The notes: generated by a model from the letters alone, not told the origin. A stretch of 64,000 bases of DNA from an uncultured Dechloromonas sp. (GCF_945957265.1 NZ_CAMFKO010000007.1:50868-114867), one strand, 5' to 3'. Shown: positions 28,706 to 38,800, counted from the first letter of the stretch. Translations and numbers: made by a program.

Positions 28706-30988
28706 TCATTGCCCGCTGACGCACGCCAGCCGGAAGCTCAGCCAGAAGACGCTGCCCTCGCTCAGCACGCTGCGGCAGCCGGCATCGCCGCCCATGGCCT
28801 GGGCAATCCGCCTGGACATCGCCAGGCCGACGCCGAGGCCGCTGTAGATGCGGCTTTGCGAATTGTCGCCCTGCTCGAAAATCGAGAACAGCCGGTCGAT
28901 ATCCTCGGCGGCGATGCCGACGCCTGTATCCTCGACCTCCAGGCGCAAGGCCAGTTCGTCCCCGGGTAGCGCTTCGGCATGCGCGCGCAGGGTGATCCTG
29001 CCGTTCGGCGTAAAGCGCATGGCGTTGTCGATGTAGTTGGCGATGGCCCGCCGGATGAGCATCGGGTCCCCCACCACCTGGGCATCGCCCAGGGGCGTGT
29101 CGCGCACGAACGCCAGCCCCTTGGCGCTGGCTTGCTCGGCGGCCACGCCGGCCATGTCGTCGATGAGCAGCGGCAGGGAAAACACCTGGCGCTTCAACTC
29201 GAGCCGACCGGAGTCGATCCAGCTCATTTCCAGGATGGCGTCGATGGTTCGCGTCAGGCCCTGGGTCGCCGCCTGCAGCCGCTCCAGCAACTGCGCCTGC
29301 TTGCCGCTCATCTCCTGGCGCTTGAAGATCTGCAACAGGCCGTTGATCTGGTGCAGGGGCGTGCGCATCTCGTGGCTCATGTTGGTCAGGAAGCGGCTTT
29401 TCACTTCCGACAGGCGTTCGGCCGCCTGGCGCGCCAGCGACAGCTCGCGCGTCCGTTCGTTCACCTGCTCCTCGAGATGGTCGCGATACTGCGCCAGCTC
29501 GATCTCCAGAGCATGCTGCTCGGTAATGTCGTGCCCGATGCACAGCAAGCCTTCGAAACGCTCGTCCCGGCCCAGGATGGCGCGATTGAACCAGCGCACC
29601 CAGATGCGCCGGCCATCCCGGGTGACGTTTTCGTTCTCGTTCTCGGCATAGGCCTCGGGATGGTCGAGGATGGCCGCAATGACGCTCGCCAGATCGCGCT
29701 CCGTCACGCTCTCCGATGCCGGAACGATGGTCTCGATGATGGGCCGGCCGATCACCTCGTCGGCGCGGAAGCCGAATACCCGCTCGGCGACCTCGTTGAA
29801 GTAGGTCACCTCGCCCGCCGGCGACAGCCGGAGAATGATGGCGTTGGCGTTCTCGACCAGTTCGCGGTACTTGCGCTCGGCCCGCTGCCGCTCGCTCGCC
29901 TCGCGCTGGAGCGCGAAGTTGATGCGACGCATGCGCGCCGCAACCAGCAGCGCGCACGCCAGCAGGGCCAGCGTGATCGCCATCGACCACAGCAGCCAGA
30001 CAGGAACCGCCTGGCGCCGATCCGGGGCGTAGAGAAAAGGCTCGATGTCGAAATCCCCGGGTATCAGGTTCTGGCTGGCATAGACCGCAACCACGTGCCG
30101 CCAGCGCCCCGGGCTCATGTAGCCGGCCTCGACGATGTCCGGACGCGTCAATTCGCGAATCTGCTCCGCCTCGAAACGCAGGTGTTCGAGCGATTTGCCC
30201 TGGGTGTTGTAGCGCTCGACGATCAACTGCGCGATTTCATCCGCATGATCCAGCGCATACACCAGCCCCTTCAGCGTCGCCTCGCGAAAAGCCCGGACCC
30301 GTTCGGGCCGTTGGCCCAGCGTCGACTCCGTGGTGAACAACATGTTGCCGAACAGGTCGATCCCCGCCGAACGCGGCGTCAACAGCAGGTACTCGTGCTC
30401 TCGTCCGCGGATCAGGAAAGGTTCGTTCGAAAGATAGACCGCCTTGGCGGCATGTTCGCCGCGATCGACCGAGGCCAGCGTCCAGTCGGTCTGCGCCACC
30501 AGCTTCAAGCGGTTCGCCGGCAAGCCTGAGGCCTTCAGATAGGCCTCGATTTCGTCCCGGCTATGCACATCGACGGCGACCGGCCGGTCGGCCAGATCGG
30601 TCACGCTGTTGATGCCGGACGCCCGGCGGGCCAGCAGGCCGATCGGCGAATGCTGCATCAGCGCCGCCAGGGCGACCACCGGCTTGCCGTGATGGCGGTC
30701 GATGACCAGCGACGAGGTGCCGACGCCGAAATCCGCCTGGCCGGAAAGCACCGTCGACACGGTATCGACGCCCGGGTCGCCTTCAAGAATATAGACCGCC
30801 AGGCCGGCATCGCGGTAATAGCCCCTGGCCTCGGCTGCATAGAAAGCAGCAAACTCGAACTGGTGCTTCCAGGGCAGTTGCACGGCAACGCGCTCGAGAC
30901 CCAGCGCCGTGCCCGCCCAGCCCACACAGGCGATGGCCAGCCAGCAACGGAAGAAGACCAGGATCATGGCTATCGGCATTGAGTTCAC
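28706..30988 (-). CDS. Histidine kinase with NMT1/ThiY-like sensor and PAS domain
   Basis: 760 aa. An N-terminal signal/anchor is followed by a periplasmic substrate-binding-like domain (about 30-330; VQLPWKHQFEFAAFYAAEARGYY is typical of NMT1/ThiY/SsuA proteins). One membrane helix (about 337-357), a PAS domain (about 375-485), a coiled coil, the HisKA motif SHEMRTPLHQ and an HATPase domain (DTGVGIAAEDIDRLFSIFEQG) follow. No receiver domain and no adjacent response regulator. The ligand may be a pyrimidine, sulfonate or similar small molecule. Leftward, ending 143 bp before tonB. Confidence 0.88.
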   Translation of the reverse strand: MNSMPIAMILVFFRCWLAIACVGWAGTALGLERVAVQLPWKHQFEFAAFYAAEARGYYRDAGLAVYILEGDPGVDTVSTVLSGQADFGVGTSSLVIDRHHGKPVVALAALMQHSPIGLLARRASGINSVTDLADRPVAVDVHSRDEIEAYLKASGLPANRLKLVAQTDWTLASVDRGEHAAKAVYLSNEPFLIRGREHEYLLLTPRSAGIDLFGNMLFTTESTLGQRPERVRAFREATLKGLVYALDHADEIAQLIVERYNTQGKSLEHLRFEAEQIRELTRPDIVEAGYMSPGRWRHVVAVYASQNLIPGDFDIEPFLYAPDRRQAVPVWLLWSMAITLALLACALLVAARMRRINFALQREASERQRAERKYRELVENANAIILRLSPAGEVTYFNEVAERVFGFRADEVIGRPIIETIVPASESVTERDLASVIAAILDHPEAYAENENENVTRDGRRIWVRWFNRAILGRDERFEGLLCIGHDITEQHALEIELAQYRDHLEEQVNERTRELSLARQAAERLSEVKSRFLTNMSHEMRTPLHQINGLLQIFKRQEMSGKQAQLLERLQAATQGLTRTIDAILEMSWIDSGRLELKRQVFSLPLLIDDMAGVAAEQASAKGLAFVRDTPLGDAQVVGDPMLIRRAIANYIDNAMRFTPNGRITLRAHAEALPGDELALRLEVEDTGVGIAAEDIDRLFSIFEQGDNSQSRIYSGLGVGLAMSRRIAQAMGGDAGCRSVLSEGSVFWLSFRLACVSGQ

Positions 30989-31060
30989 GGAAGGGAAGGG
31001 CTTGCGAAAGACTGGGCAAGACGCATGATAGCCGCCGGGACAGTCGATCCGGAAACGTGG

Positions 31061-31306
31061 ACGTGACGGCGGGGACCGAAGTCCCCGCCGGCTGTCTTGG
31101 GTAATAAGGCTTCAGCGGCCCCAGCTAGCCGTTATTAGGCGGCGATAGCGAATTGCTCATCATTGGCAATTATGGATTTGCTTCATTAACGTCGATCGCC
31201 TGACGAGTTGCCTGCGCACCTTTGTCCGCCCTGTCGAAGCCAGTACACCCCCATCCAAACGCACTCAGCGGAATGCCCTTGGGTGGAGGTGAGGGGAATC
31301 GAACCC
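31061..31306 (-). pseudogene. ssrA: Host ssrA remnant: acceptor 3' end, intervening segment and coding half
   Basis: Reading leftward: T-loop and acceptor 3' strand (31306-31282, ending CACCTCCACC), a spacer of about 29 nt, then the tmRNA coding piece from GGGGGTG (31252) through the tag ORF ANDEQFAIAA (31167-31135, stop TAA) to a terminal GC-rich hairpin near 31065-31090. Acceptor before coding piece is the permuted, two-piece arrangement. The promoter and 5' acceptor half are missing here and are found at 40960-41040, so an insertion has split the gene. Whether internal element promoters still transcribe it is unknown. Confidence 0.85.
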
Positions 31307-31316
31307 TTATCTAAGG
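31291..31316. other. attL of the ssrA-integrated element
   Basis: The 6-bp core GAACCC (31301-31306) is followed by the element arm TTATCTAAGG (31307-31316). The left flank GAGGGGAATC is the host T-arm. The arm is the exact reverse complement of the one at the other end. Confidence 0.85.
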
Positions 31317-31381
31317 AAAAAGTTTGAATTTTGAGTGTGTGTATTAGTACAATGCCCCGCAGAATAGTCTATACTAAAGCA

Positions 31382-31396
31382 TGCACCACCGTGCAC
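31382..31396. repeat. TGCAC repeats at left end of element
   Basis: TGCAC at 31382-31386 and GTGCAC at 31391-31396 echo the TGCACAA units at the right end (40836-40872, 40936-40942). They may be recombinase arm sites. An imperfect palindrome at about 31414-31434 (GTTGTTACACT / AGTGACAAC) lies between them and the tmRNA promoter. Confidence 0.4.
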
Positions 31397-31451
31397 TATT
31401 GTAAAAAGCAGTCGTTGTTACACTTAGTGACAACCTGACAGTGGTGAGCAG

Positions 31452-31480
31452 TTGTTTTTTGGGGTGACCGACCCCATAAT
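31452..31480 (+). promoter_or_regulatory. Sigma-70 promoter of element-borne ssrA
   Basis: TTGTTT (31452-31457), 17-nt spacer, CATAAT (31475-31480). The host ssrA promoter has the same -10 hexamer and spacer. Transcription would begin near 31486, at the 5' end of the acceptor piece. Confidence 0.75.
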
Positions 31481-31485
31481 CAGGT

Positions 31486-31795
31486 TATGGCTGTTATTCC
31501 GGTGACTCGGAAACGCTCTGGACAGGGGTTCGATTCCCCTCACCTCCACCTAAGCCCATAGGGGTACAGGCTGGGAACATACCAAGCTGTTGGCTTAGGT
31601 GGGGGTGTACTGGTTTCGACAGGGTGGAAGAAGAGAAGCAGGCAGCTCGAGAGGCGACGGACGTAATCCGCGCAAATCCATAATTGCCAACGATGAGCAA
31701 TTCGCTATTGCCGCCTAAAAACGGCTAGCCGGGGCTGCTAGAGCCTTGTTACCAAAGATAGCCGGCGGGGACTTCAGTCCCCGTCGTCACGTCTA
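31486..31795 (+). ncRNA. ssrA: Permuted two-piece tmRNA carried by the element
   Basis: The acceptor piece (about 31488-31550) ends GGGGTTCGATTCCCCT then CACCTCCACC. A roughly 50-nt intervening segment (31551-31600) links it to the coding piece, which begins GGGGGTGTACTGGTTTCGAC at 31601. The GGGGGTG and CACCTCC strands pair as the acceptor stem. Tag ORF 31686-31718 encodes ANDEQFAIAA then TAA. A terminal hairpin (GGGGACTTCAGTCCCC, about 31767-31782) closes it. It is similar to but clearly diverged from the host copy on the other strand, so it is not a recent duplication. Both halves are intact, so it should be the working tmRNA gene. Confidence 0.88.
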
Positions 31796-31890
31796 AGTTA
31801 TGCGCTTCCACGAGCGTATTTAACGGTTGCCTGATGCCACCTGGCTGACGTATTAAAGGACAGCCACCGACCCACAGCGGACTATCGGAA

Positions 31891-32373
31891 CTACCCAAAC
31901 ATAAAGCTTTTGAGATAGCTCTTGTAAATCACAATTGCTACTAGCGTTCCATACAAAAACATCGCAGACATTTCAAGGCATACAAAAACGAGAGTCAAGG
32001 AGGTTTTTTCTCCTAATTTCCGCTTCTTGAAATAGCTGTCGATGAGTAGTTCGGTAGTGTTTTTTGGTAGCCAGAGATTTCCGTATCCGATATTAACTTT
32101 GACCGAGAAATCGTTGCCCATAACTACTGGCTTTATCTCGGCCATCACTAAAGCCAAAACAACAATCCCAGCCAATGCCGCTAATAGGTATCCCTTGGTA
32201 TCAAAAAAACCGTAGGGAAGCGATGTCATGCCAGTTAGCTTTATTAAGGCGCAGTCTGCTGCAAGAAGAATTACCGGCATAAAGACGACCATGAATTCCA
32301 GTTTCCCCAGGTGACGCATGAGCTTATCAGTCAAGAGAATCAGTTTTGACAGGTGCATCAGGCCTACTTGCAT
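31891..32373 (-). CDS. Small membrane protein, element cargo
   Basis: 160 aa, not recognised. Three hydrophobic segments (FMVVFMPVILLAADCALI; YLLAALAGIVVLALVMAEI; LVFVCLEMSAMFLYGTLVAIVI) separated by polar loops. The start at ATG 32373 is chosen because AAAGGA lies 5 nt upstream; the frame stays open to a GTG at 32496. Only accessory-type protein gene of the element apart from the recombination-related operon, so it is a candidate fitness or defence function, but nothing in the sequence shows which. The 308 bp up to the helicase stop holds an inverted-repeat-rich stretch near 32530-32600 and no convincing gene. Confidence 0.6.
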   Translation of the reverse strand: MQVGLMHLSKLILLTDKLMRHLGKLEFMVVFMPVILLAADCALIKLTGMTSLPYGFFDTKGYLLAALAGIVVLALVMAEIKPVVMGNDFSVKVNIGYGNLWLPKNTTELLIDSYFKKRKLGEKTSLTLVFVCLEMSAMFLYGTLVAIVIYKSYLKSFMFG

Positions 32374-32681
32374 GAATTTCCTTTGATTTCGGGTGCCAAT
32401 CAATGGTAACGCATATCGCATATCGACTGGCTGCTTGTGGCCGGTTGCTGCCTCAATACTTAGTTCACGACAATGCAATTTTCTGGTCGGCTCCACCGTA
32501 ATGAGAAAGCTGTTTGCATAATGGCCCTCACCTGCCGCGCTCCGCTGCGCTCGCTTGCCTCCTGGCTCGTTCGGCTACGCCGAGCCAAGCCCAGGTTAAT
32601 CTCTATTGAAAACCCGATTTATCAAAATTTCGAACGAGCAAACCATTGAGTTTTCGCTGGTGGTTTTACCGAGAATACACA

Positions 32682-34781
32682 TTAGAGGACAAATGCCACC
32701 TCTCTCTGGTGGACTAAAGCCGGCTTGCGAACGGCTTCCTCAAAAGTTGGCTTGCTTCCCAGAAAAACAACTTGCTCAATGCCGCGAGTGAGCCCCGTGT
32801 AAATCAACGAATGGTCCAGAATGCGTGACTTCGACACCACGGCGGCTACGCGCCGGAACTGGCTACCCTGTGCTTTATGCACCGAAATCGCATGTGCCAG
32901 CGTAAGACGGTCGGCCACTTCTGCAACAGGAATGAAGTGCGACACACCCTCGAAATCAATATGCAGTCCTACTGTGCCCTCGTTGGTCACTGCGGTAATA
33001 CGGCCCAGTGTTCCATTCATCAGCCCTCGGTCATAGTCATTGACTAGATGGATAACCGGCTCGCCGACACCAAACTGAAACCCAGTCAGGCATTCGGTGC
33101 TGCATGCCTCGTGAAACTGGAAATTGATGGCTTCGATGCCGCAGGGACCATCTTTGATGGCACCAAGCATCTGGAAGTCGTCGCCAGACCAATCTGCGGC
33201 TAGCCGCTGCAAATGGCCCTGAACCTCCTCCGGCAAGCACTCGATGAAGCTGACCCCTGGCGCCCGGCCACGGTAAGCGTCAAGGTCAGGCACCTCGTGG
33301 CTGCGAATGCTCGCCGCAATTCCCGGGATGCCGGTTGCAGCAGCCTGGCGATGCACCTCCGTCAATTCCACCTGCGGAACCAGAGGGCTTTGCACCAAGC
33401 GGTGGAATACCAGGCCAAAGCCGATGGGGGGTAGTTGTGCCGGGTCGCCGACCAGCAGTAGTCGCGCACCTTCGGGTAAGAATCGCAGGAGCCGGAAGGC
33501 CGTCGGCAAATCGAGCATCGAGGCCTCATCGACGATGACCAGTGTATCCGGCGTGACTTCAAGCACCCCATCCTTGACTTGATGCAGGAAGCGCGCAATG
33601 GTCATAGCCGCGTGGTCAGTCGCCTCGCTCATCCGCTTAGCTGCGCGCCCGGCCAAGGCCATCTGCAGCACCTTTAGGTTGAGCCGCTTGGCGATGTCGA
33701 TGACGATACGCAACACGGTAGTTTTACCCACACCTGCGCCACCGGTCAGCACCGAGAACGGCTCCGTAGCCGCAAGCAGTACCGCCTCGCGCTGCTGGGC
33801 ATTCAATTCAAAGCCTTGGGCAGCTTCATTTTCGGTAATGGCGCCTGCCAACCAGTCCATTCCTACCTCAGCGTTAAACAGCGTCGATTGCCTTGGCGTC
33901 TCCCCAGATACCATGGCCCGGATACGCTCAGCGATACCAGATTCCAGGGCAGCAGCGCCCAGGGGCTGATACCCCTCAACTGCATTTCCCACAATGGCGC
34001 CTTCTTGCCATGCCAGGTCGATGGCCGACCTCGCATGGCGGGCATCCAGGGAGAGAATTTTGGCAACCCGCTCCACAAGCTTTCCCGCCTGCGTCAGCGT
34101 GTGGGCATCCTGCAGCCGTTCATACAGCGCAGCTTCCACCGCACCAACGAGGCGTCGCGCATCATCCTTGACGACACCGAGCTTCCCCGCCGCAGACTCT
34201 GTCACCTTCCAGCTGGCAAAAGCCAGCATGTAGTAGGGATTCAGCTCGAGCATCTCGATAGCCTCGCTACCCCAGACACGGCGTAGTTTGTTGGCAATCC
34301 GGACATCAAACCCATACTTGTCCAAGAAGGCCACGACGGCACCTTCGGCACGTTTTTCTGCCCAGACTTCGACGAGCCGGTCGGCCATTGACGCCGTCAG
34401 AATGCTCCACAACGCCTCCGCATCGCCGGCGTCAAGGATTGAGACCAGGCCATCGCCGAAAGCGGCGTAGAGCGCAGTTGCCTTGCCTTCACCAATGCCG
34501 GCGAAATCTGGATGGCTGGCCAGGTAATTGATGACGAGGCGCCCTTTAGGGACAGCGTAGCTGCACCGCTTAGCGCACAGCTGCCGTCCATATTTCGGGT
34601 GTTCGCGGAAATCACCCGTAACCTCCCAAGCCTCGCCAATCGCAGGATGGCGTGGCAGGCAGCGCGGACCCGCTACAACTCGTATACGGGTGCCTTCGGC
34701 ATTGAGCCCCGAGAAGATTGCCGAACCATTGCTGGCAAGGTGCGTGAGGGCCCCGACCGTGATGGTGATTGTTTCAGACAT
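32682..34781 (-). CDS. RecD2-like superfamily 1 helicase
   Basis: 699 aa. N-terminal OB/HhH-like region, then Walker A GGAGVGKT (347-354), Walker B VDEASM (417-422), GDPAQLPP (445-452), and a C-terminal HAISVHKAQGSQF motif as in RecD/TraA helicases. Probably a 5'-3' DNA helicase that may assist processing or replication of the excised element. ATG 34781 (MSETITITV) is chosen; the longer start would overlap the upstream gene by 47 bp instead of 8. Last gene of the five-gene operon. Confidence 0.85.
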   Translation of the reverse strand: MSETITITVGALTHLASNGSAIFSGLNAEGTRIRVVAGPRCLPRHPAIGEAWEVTGDFREHPKYGRQLCAKRCSYAVPKGRLVINYLASHPDFAGIGEGKATALYAAFGDGLVSILDAGDAEALWSILTASMADRLVEVWAEKRAEGAVVAFLDKYGFDVRIANKLRRVWGSEAIEMLELNPYYMLAFASWKVTESAAGKLGVVKDDARRLVGAVEAALYERLQDAHTLTQAGKLVERVAKILSLDARHARSAIDLAWQEGAIVGNAVEGYQPLGAAALESGIAERIRAMVSGETPRQSTLFNAEVGMDWLAGAITENEAAQGFELNAQQREAVLLAATEPFSVLTGGAGVGKTTVLRIVIDIAKRLNLKVLQMALAGRAAKRMSEATDHAAMTIARFLHQVKDGVLEVTPDTLVIVDEASMLDLPTAFRLLRFLPEGARLLLVGDPAQLPPIGFGLVFHRLVQSPLVPQVELTEVHRQAAATGIPGIAASIRSHEVPDLDAYRGRAPGVSFIECLPEEVQGHLQRLAADWSGDDFQMLGAIKDGPCGIEAINFQFHEACSTECLTGFQFGVGEPVIHLVNDYDRGLMNGTLGRITAVTNEGTVGLHIDFEGVSHFIPVAEVADRLTLAHAISVHKAQGSQFRRVAAVVSKSRILDHSLIYTGLTRGIEQVVFLGSKPTFEEAVRKPALVHQREVAFVL

Positions 34782-35220
34782 GGCGCTCCGGAGGCGCTGG
34801 AATTCGCCGCCCCGTTTCAATCATCATGTCCTCACGAGCGGCTTGTAGACTCAGCGCTTTCAGCTGACGGCGTAGCTCCGCATTTTCGGCCACCAAGGCA
34901 GCATTTTGCTGTTCTAGTTGGTGAACGCGTCTTTCCAGAACCTTCGCTTTTGCGTCAAGCCCACCCTCGCTACGCACACGGCGACTATCCGATGTAGCGC
35001 CTTCTTGAAATGCCTTAACTGGCGAGTCAACCTTGACGTCAGCCAGAAGCGCTTTTAGTTGAGGATTCTTGTAAAACGACTGTCGTGGTATTCCAGAGGC
35101 CTCTGCAATGGCACTGATGCTGAGCGCCCCATCTTCGTTGCGAGGCAGCGCATCAACAGATTCCAGATAGGTCCGAAACGTCTGTACGTACTCGGCACCA
35201 ACCACCTTCCCGCTTTTCAT
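34774..35220 (-). CDS. Small HTH/coiled-coil protein of recombinase operon
   Basis: 148 aa. A likely HTH (LSISAIAEASGIPRQSFYKNPQLKALL, about 33-59) and a C-terminal leucine-zipper-like coiled coil (KVLERRVHQLEQQNAALVAENAELRRQLK, about 93-121). Size and form recall TnpC, the small accessory protein of Tn554-type recombinase trios. Overlaps the gene before it by 4 bp and the helicase gene by 8 bp. Function inferred from position only. Confidence 0.6.
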   Translation of the reverse strand: MKSGKVVGAEYVQTFRTYLESVDALPRNEDGALSISAIAEASGIPRQSFYKNPQLKALLADVKVDSPVKAFQEGATSDSRRVRSEGGLDAKAKVLERRVHQLEQQNAALVAENAELRRQLKALSLQAAREDMMIETGRRIPAPPERHV

Positions 35221-35858
35221 GCCTTCCTCCCAAGCTTTCCTTCCTGCTCAAGAAGGGTGCGATATGCCTGCAAAAATGCCCGAGCACGTTGCCCACTCAC
35301 GATGACTTGGCGACCAACTGGAGCCGCTAGGTCACGTATTTCCTCTTTTTCAAAATCGACCTGGATAACCTCAAATTCAGCATTGATTCTTTCCAGTATC
35401 AGCTTGAGAGCCATGACTGTATTACTGAAGTCGACATGCAGGCTTGCCCCCCCTGAAGAAACCGCATGCTCTTCTTCAGTCAACGCTACCGTTGATGCCG
35501 ATAGCCTATTTTCCAAGGCGGCAACGCGGCCCCTGAGAGTTTTTGCTTCTAGTCGTGCATCGAAGAGCTTTGCCTTCAGCAACTCAGGCGTCGCGTCATC
35601 ATCACCAACCAAGGCGCTTGCACCGGGCTGAGAGGCTAGATGGTTCAGCATAAGGCGCTTGTAAGCGGAATTGCGACACAAAGTAGTTCGATGGACACCT
35701 GTCCGCTCGGCCACCTCGGCAGCCAGAGGCTGCAACCCCTCAAATCGCAGCTTTCGCTTCCGTAGAATACTCAGAGCATCCTCAATGAGTCGCAAATTGC
35801 TACTTAGCTGGGCTTCTCGATACCCGGAGAAATTATCAGTTCCTTTCGGGGCCCCCAT
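35217..35858 (-). CDS. HTH/coiled-coil protein, third member of recombinase module
   Basis: 213 aa. HTH-like segment PLAAEVAERTGVHRTTLCRNSAYKRLML (about 46-73), then a coiled coil (KLFDARLEAKTLRGRVAALENRL). It directly follows the two recombinases with a 1-bp overlap. Order and size fit the third gene of gamma-mobile-trio type modules (GmtX) or TnpC of Tn554, but this is by architecture, not alignment. The HTH resembles that of the next protein, suggesting the two are paralogues or partners. Confidence 0.6.
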   Translation of the reverse strand: MGAPKGTDNFSGYREAQLSSNLRLIEDALSILRKRKLRFEGLQPLAAEVAERTGVHRTTLCRNSAYKRLMLNHLASQPGASALVGDDDATPELLKAKLFDARLEAKTLRGRVAALENRLSASTVALTEEEHAVSSGGASLHVDFSNTVMALKLILERINAEFEVIQVDFEKEEIRDLAAPVGRQVIVSGQRARAFLQAYRTLLEQEGKLGRKA

Positions 35859-38800
35859 TAACGGATTCTCCCGAGCAGACTAGGTCCGGATACGACCCCA
35901 AGTTCGTTTCGTTTGCCGCCTGACAGCATTTCGGCAACAGCAGGAATTCCGACCCCCTTGGCATCGGCCATTGGCTTGATGAGGCTCGCAAAAGCTGCCA
36001 ATTCGCTGTAGGGCTCGAGGTCAAGAAGCGCGGCATCATCTTCGCGGCCGGCGCGGGCCATGATGATTTGCACATACTTGGTTGCGCGAGCTCTGACCTC
36101 GGGAGATTCCAGCGATGGGTAGGCGTTCGAGTCCGCAATCCGCTGAAGGAAGAACTCTGCCGTAGTCGAGTCTCGAGTTATAAGTTGAAGGTGGCGTTTC
36201 ACCATTTCTGGTTGGTCTGCATGATAGCCCTCATGATGGGGCCCCATACTTTGCATCTTGTCATGCAAAATTTGGGAAGATAGTTGCCAGCCTATAAGTT
36301 CTTTTGCATCCAGACTCTGGGAGCGATGCAATGCATCTTTCTGACTTTGCGTCGCACCTTTTCGGGTTACCAAGGCTTGAATTTGCAGAGCAGTCATCCG
36401 AATGCGCTCCTTTAACTCATTTTTCTTGGCTGCGATGGCCGGCAAATGGTCGATGCACTTAACCGCGAGGGGACACAAGCCACAGCGTTGCAATCCCCCA
36501 GTCCTAACTATTATTTCCGATGGACACTGATTGCCCACCGGGCAGACATGGGTCGGGTGCCAACGTATGACACTGGATGGACTCCGCCGCAGCAATTCAA
36601 TACTGCTTTCTTCATCGGATGTCAGGTCATTTAAGGACCACAGCGCTACCCCGGGCATAAATCCGAATTCCTGAATCGCCTTATCACGGTCAATTGAAAA
36701 TGCCGCGCGTACTGAGCTATCAGCGCCTTCGTTATCGATGTACCCCGCACCACTACCGTCGACGTCATAGGCTACATCTTTTAGCCTTGCCTCAATTCTC
36801 TCCAACTTACCGACAATCCGAGCTTTAGAAGGAACTTGGTAGTGGTTGGTGGTTACCGTTTGGGTATGCCCTAACTGTTCGGCGATTTCGGAAACCTCAA
36901 GGTCACCGTCCTTCAAGGTTGCATAGGTGGACCGCGTCGCATGCGGCGTATGTACCGTGACAAACTTTACCTTACAGAATTGAAGCGCATCCTTGTCGCG
37001 AGTGGTATCCAAAAATGAGCCGCTTGCATCAACTGCGGGCTCAATCGTAACCAAACCAAGCTTCTCCCGGTAACCATCTACACCCCGGAAAGCATTGTTA
37101 TAAAAATCCTCAAACCCTGTCAGTAACTGGAGCCACCTCACGCTGTAGGTGTTGTCGCCAAATGGCATCATGCCTTTATATGAGCGAAACAAGGGCACAA
37201 TTGGGTCGAATCTGGAGTTTTTCCTACCTTCATACAGAACTGCCTCATCTACATCCAAATCGGCAACTGCTGCCTGAAAATAAGATTCAGCGAGAAGGCT
37301 ACGCCGCACCCGCCACGAGACATACGTTGTCCAAGGTTCATCACGAGATTTGTCGGTATTGACCAGAAGAAGGGTGAAGCTCTCAGGCGGCTCCCAAGTA
37401 TGTAGAAGACCTATTTGCGTATCCACTCTACTTACTGAATCCCAGGCAAACCTGTCTAGCCACTGTACATTCTGTCCGCGGAGCCCTGTCTCCACCATGG
37501 TGAGAAGCATTCGAACGATGGTGAGATGCGGCATATTCAGCACCATGACCCGATTTTCGCCATAATTCAGCCGGCATCCCTTCACATAGATACCAGCAAG
37601 CCCTTCTGGATTCGCCTGAATTGAGCGTCTGGCTACCGGATAGATGCTCGGAATCCAACGAATAGGTAGCACCTCTCCTCGGTAGCGCACGTACGGAACA
37701 TACCCCCAGGCAGCAGTGTTATAGCCATACACCTCACCAAAGGGCAAATTCTTAAATCTATCGGTGCTATAGGCACTTTGTTGCAGGTATTCACCAAAAG
37801 CTTCTAGGGCTTGGCAATAGAATACTAAGAGTGGGAACACGTCCTCTGCAAAAGGTACTTTATTGGTTTTGGTTCTTGCTGAGGACTTAACACGGTCAAA
37901 GTCGAGGCGAATTGGGTTCACCATCTTCTTTCCAGCAATCAGGTCGTTATCCTCAAATGCGGTGATAACAAACTGAAAGAAGCGCTGCCAATGCCCAAGC
38001 ATGATGTTTTTCCCATCAGGCAGTGGCCGACGTAAATGCAGTAACTCAACCAGGGTTTTGGGCAGCACCACATCATGGCCGCCTTGCTCACTGTGAAAAA
38101 CCGTTCGCGATACGAAAAGGTATCGAGCAAAGTGCTTAGGCGCCGATGGCAACTCAACGGAATTTTCTATGTGAGTCTCATTCCACCAAGGCAAGTACAT
38201 CAGCACATAGTCAACCAACATGTGCAGACTCATGCGGACCTCTTTATCGGTCTCGTAATTGGCTTCTCGGTGCGCAATCCAAGCATTCATGGCCGCAAAC
38301 CATAACCGGCCCATTTCTTGAATTGGGATGTGCTCACGGCCTGGGTAGGGAGTTGGGGTTTGTAGCCAATTTTCCTTACGAAAATCGGTGGTACGACTCC
38401 CCGCCAATGACTCAAAGTAGCGCTCCGGAGCATCAGAGTCTCCGCTAGCTGCGATTTCCCGCAAATTCAAGATGAACGGCGGCTCACCCCGGTTTGCTCT
38501 TCGATTTTGGGCCATCTGATTGTTCTTTTGCCGCCGTATCGCAATCAGTTCCGGAGTCTCAACTCGCTCCCGTTTATGTCCATGTACTCGCATCCCGGCA
38601 AAGTTTTTCGGGTCACACCTGAATTCATCAAACGGCATCAGTAAAAACTGCGAAGAAGCTTGCCACATCATGAACTGATGCCGTAGCTCCCGGGACAGAA
38701 GGTTCGGTGCCAATGACTCAAGAGCATATAGGAATGGCAACACAGCCAACGCACTTCCCGTTGCAGCGAGTTCCGGGGCATGCCGGACAACTGATTGGGT

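Noticed and set aside
31301..31316. CCTTATCTAAGG taken alone as an operator palindrome
   Set aside because: Better explained as core plus attachment arm, because the exact reverse complement sits at the opposite boundary next to the same core.
31494..31700. Minus-strand open frame over the element-borne tmRNA
   Set aside because: It lies entirely within the tmRNA acceptor and coding pieces, which explain the sequence.
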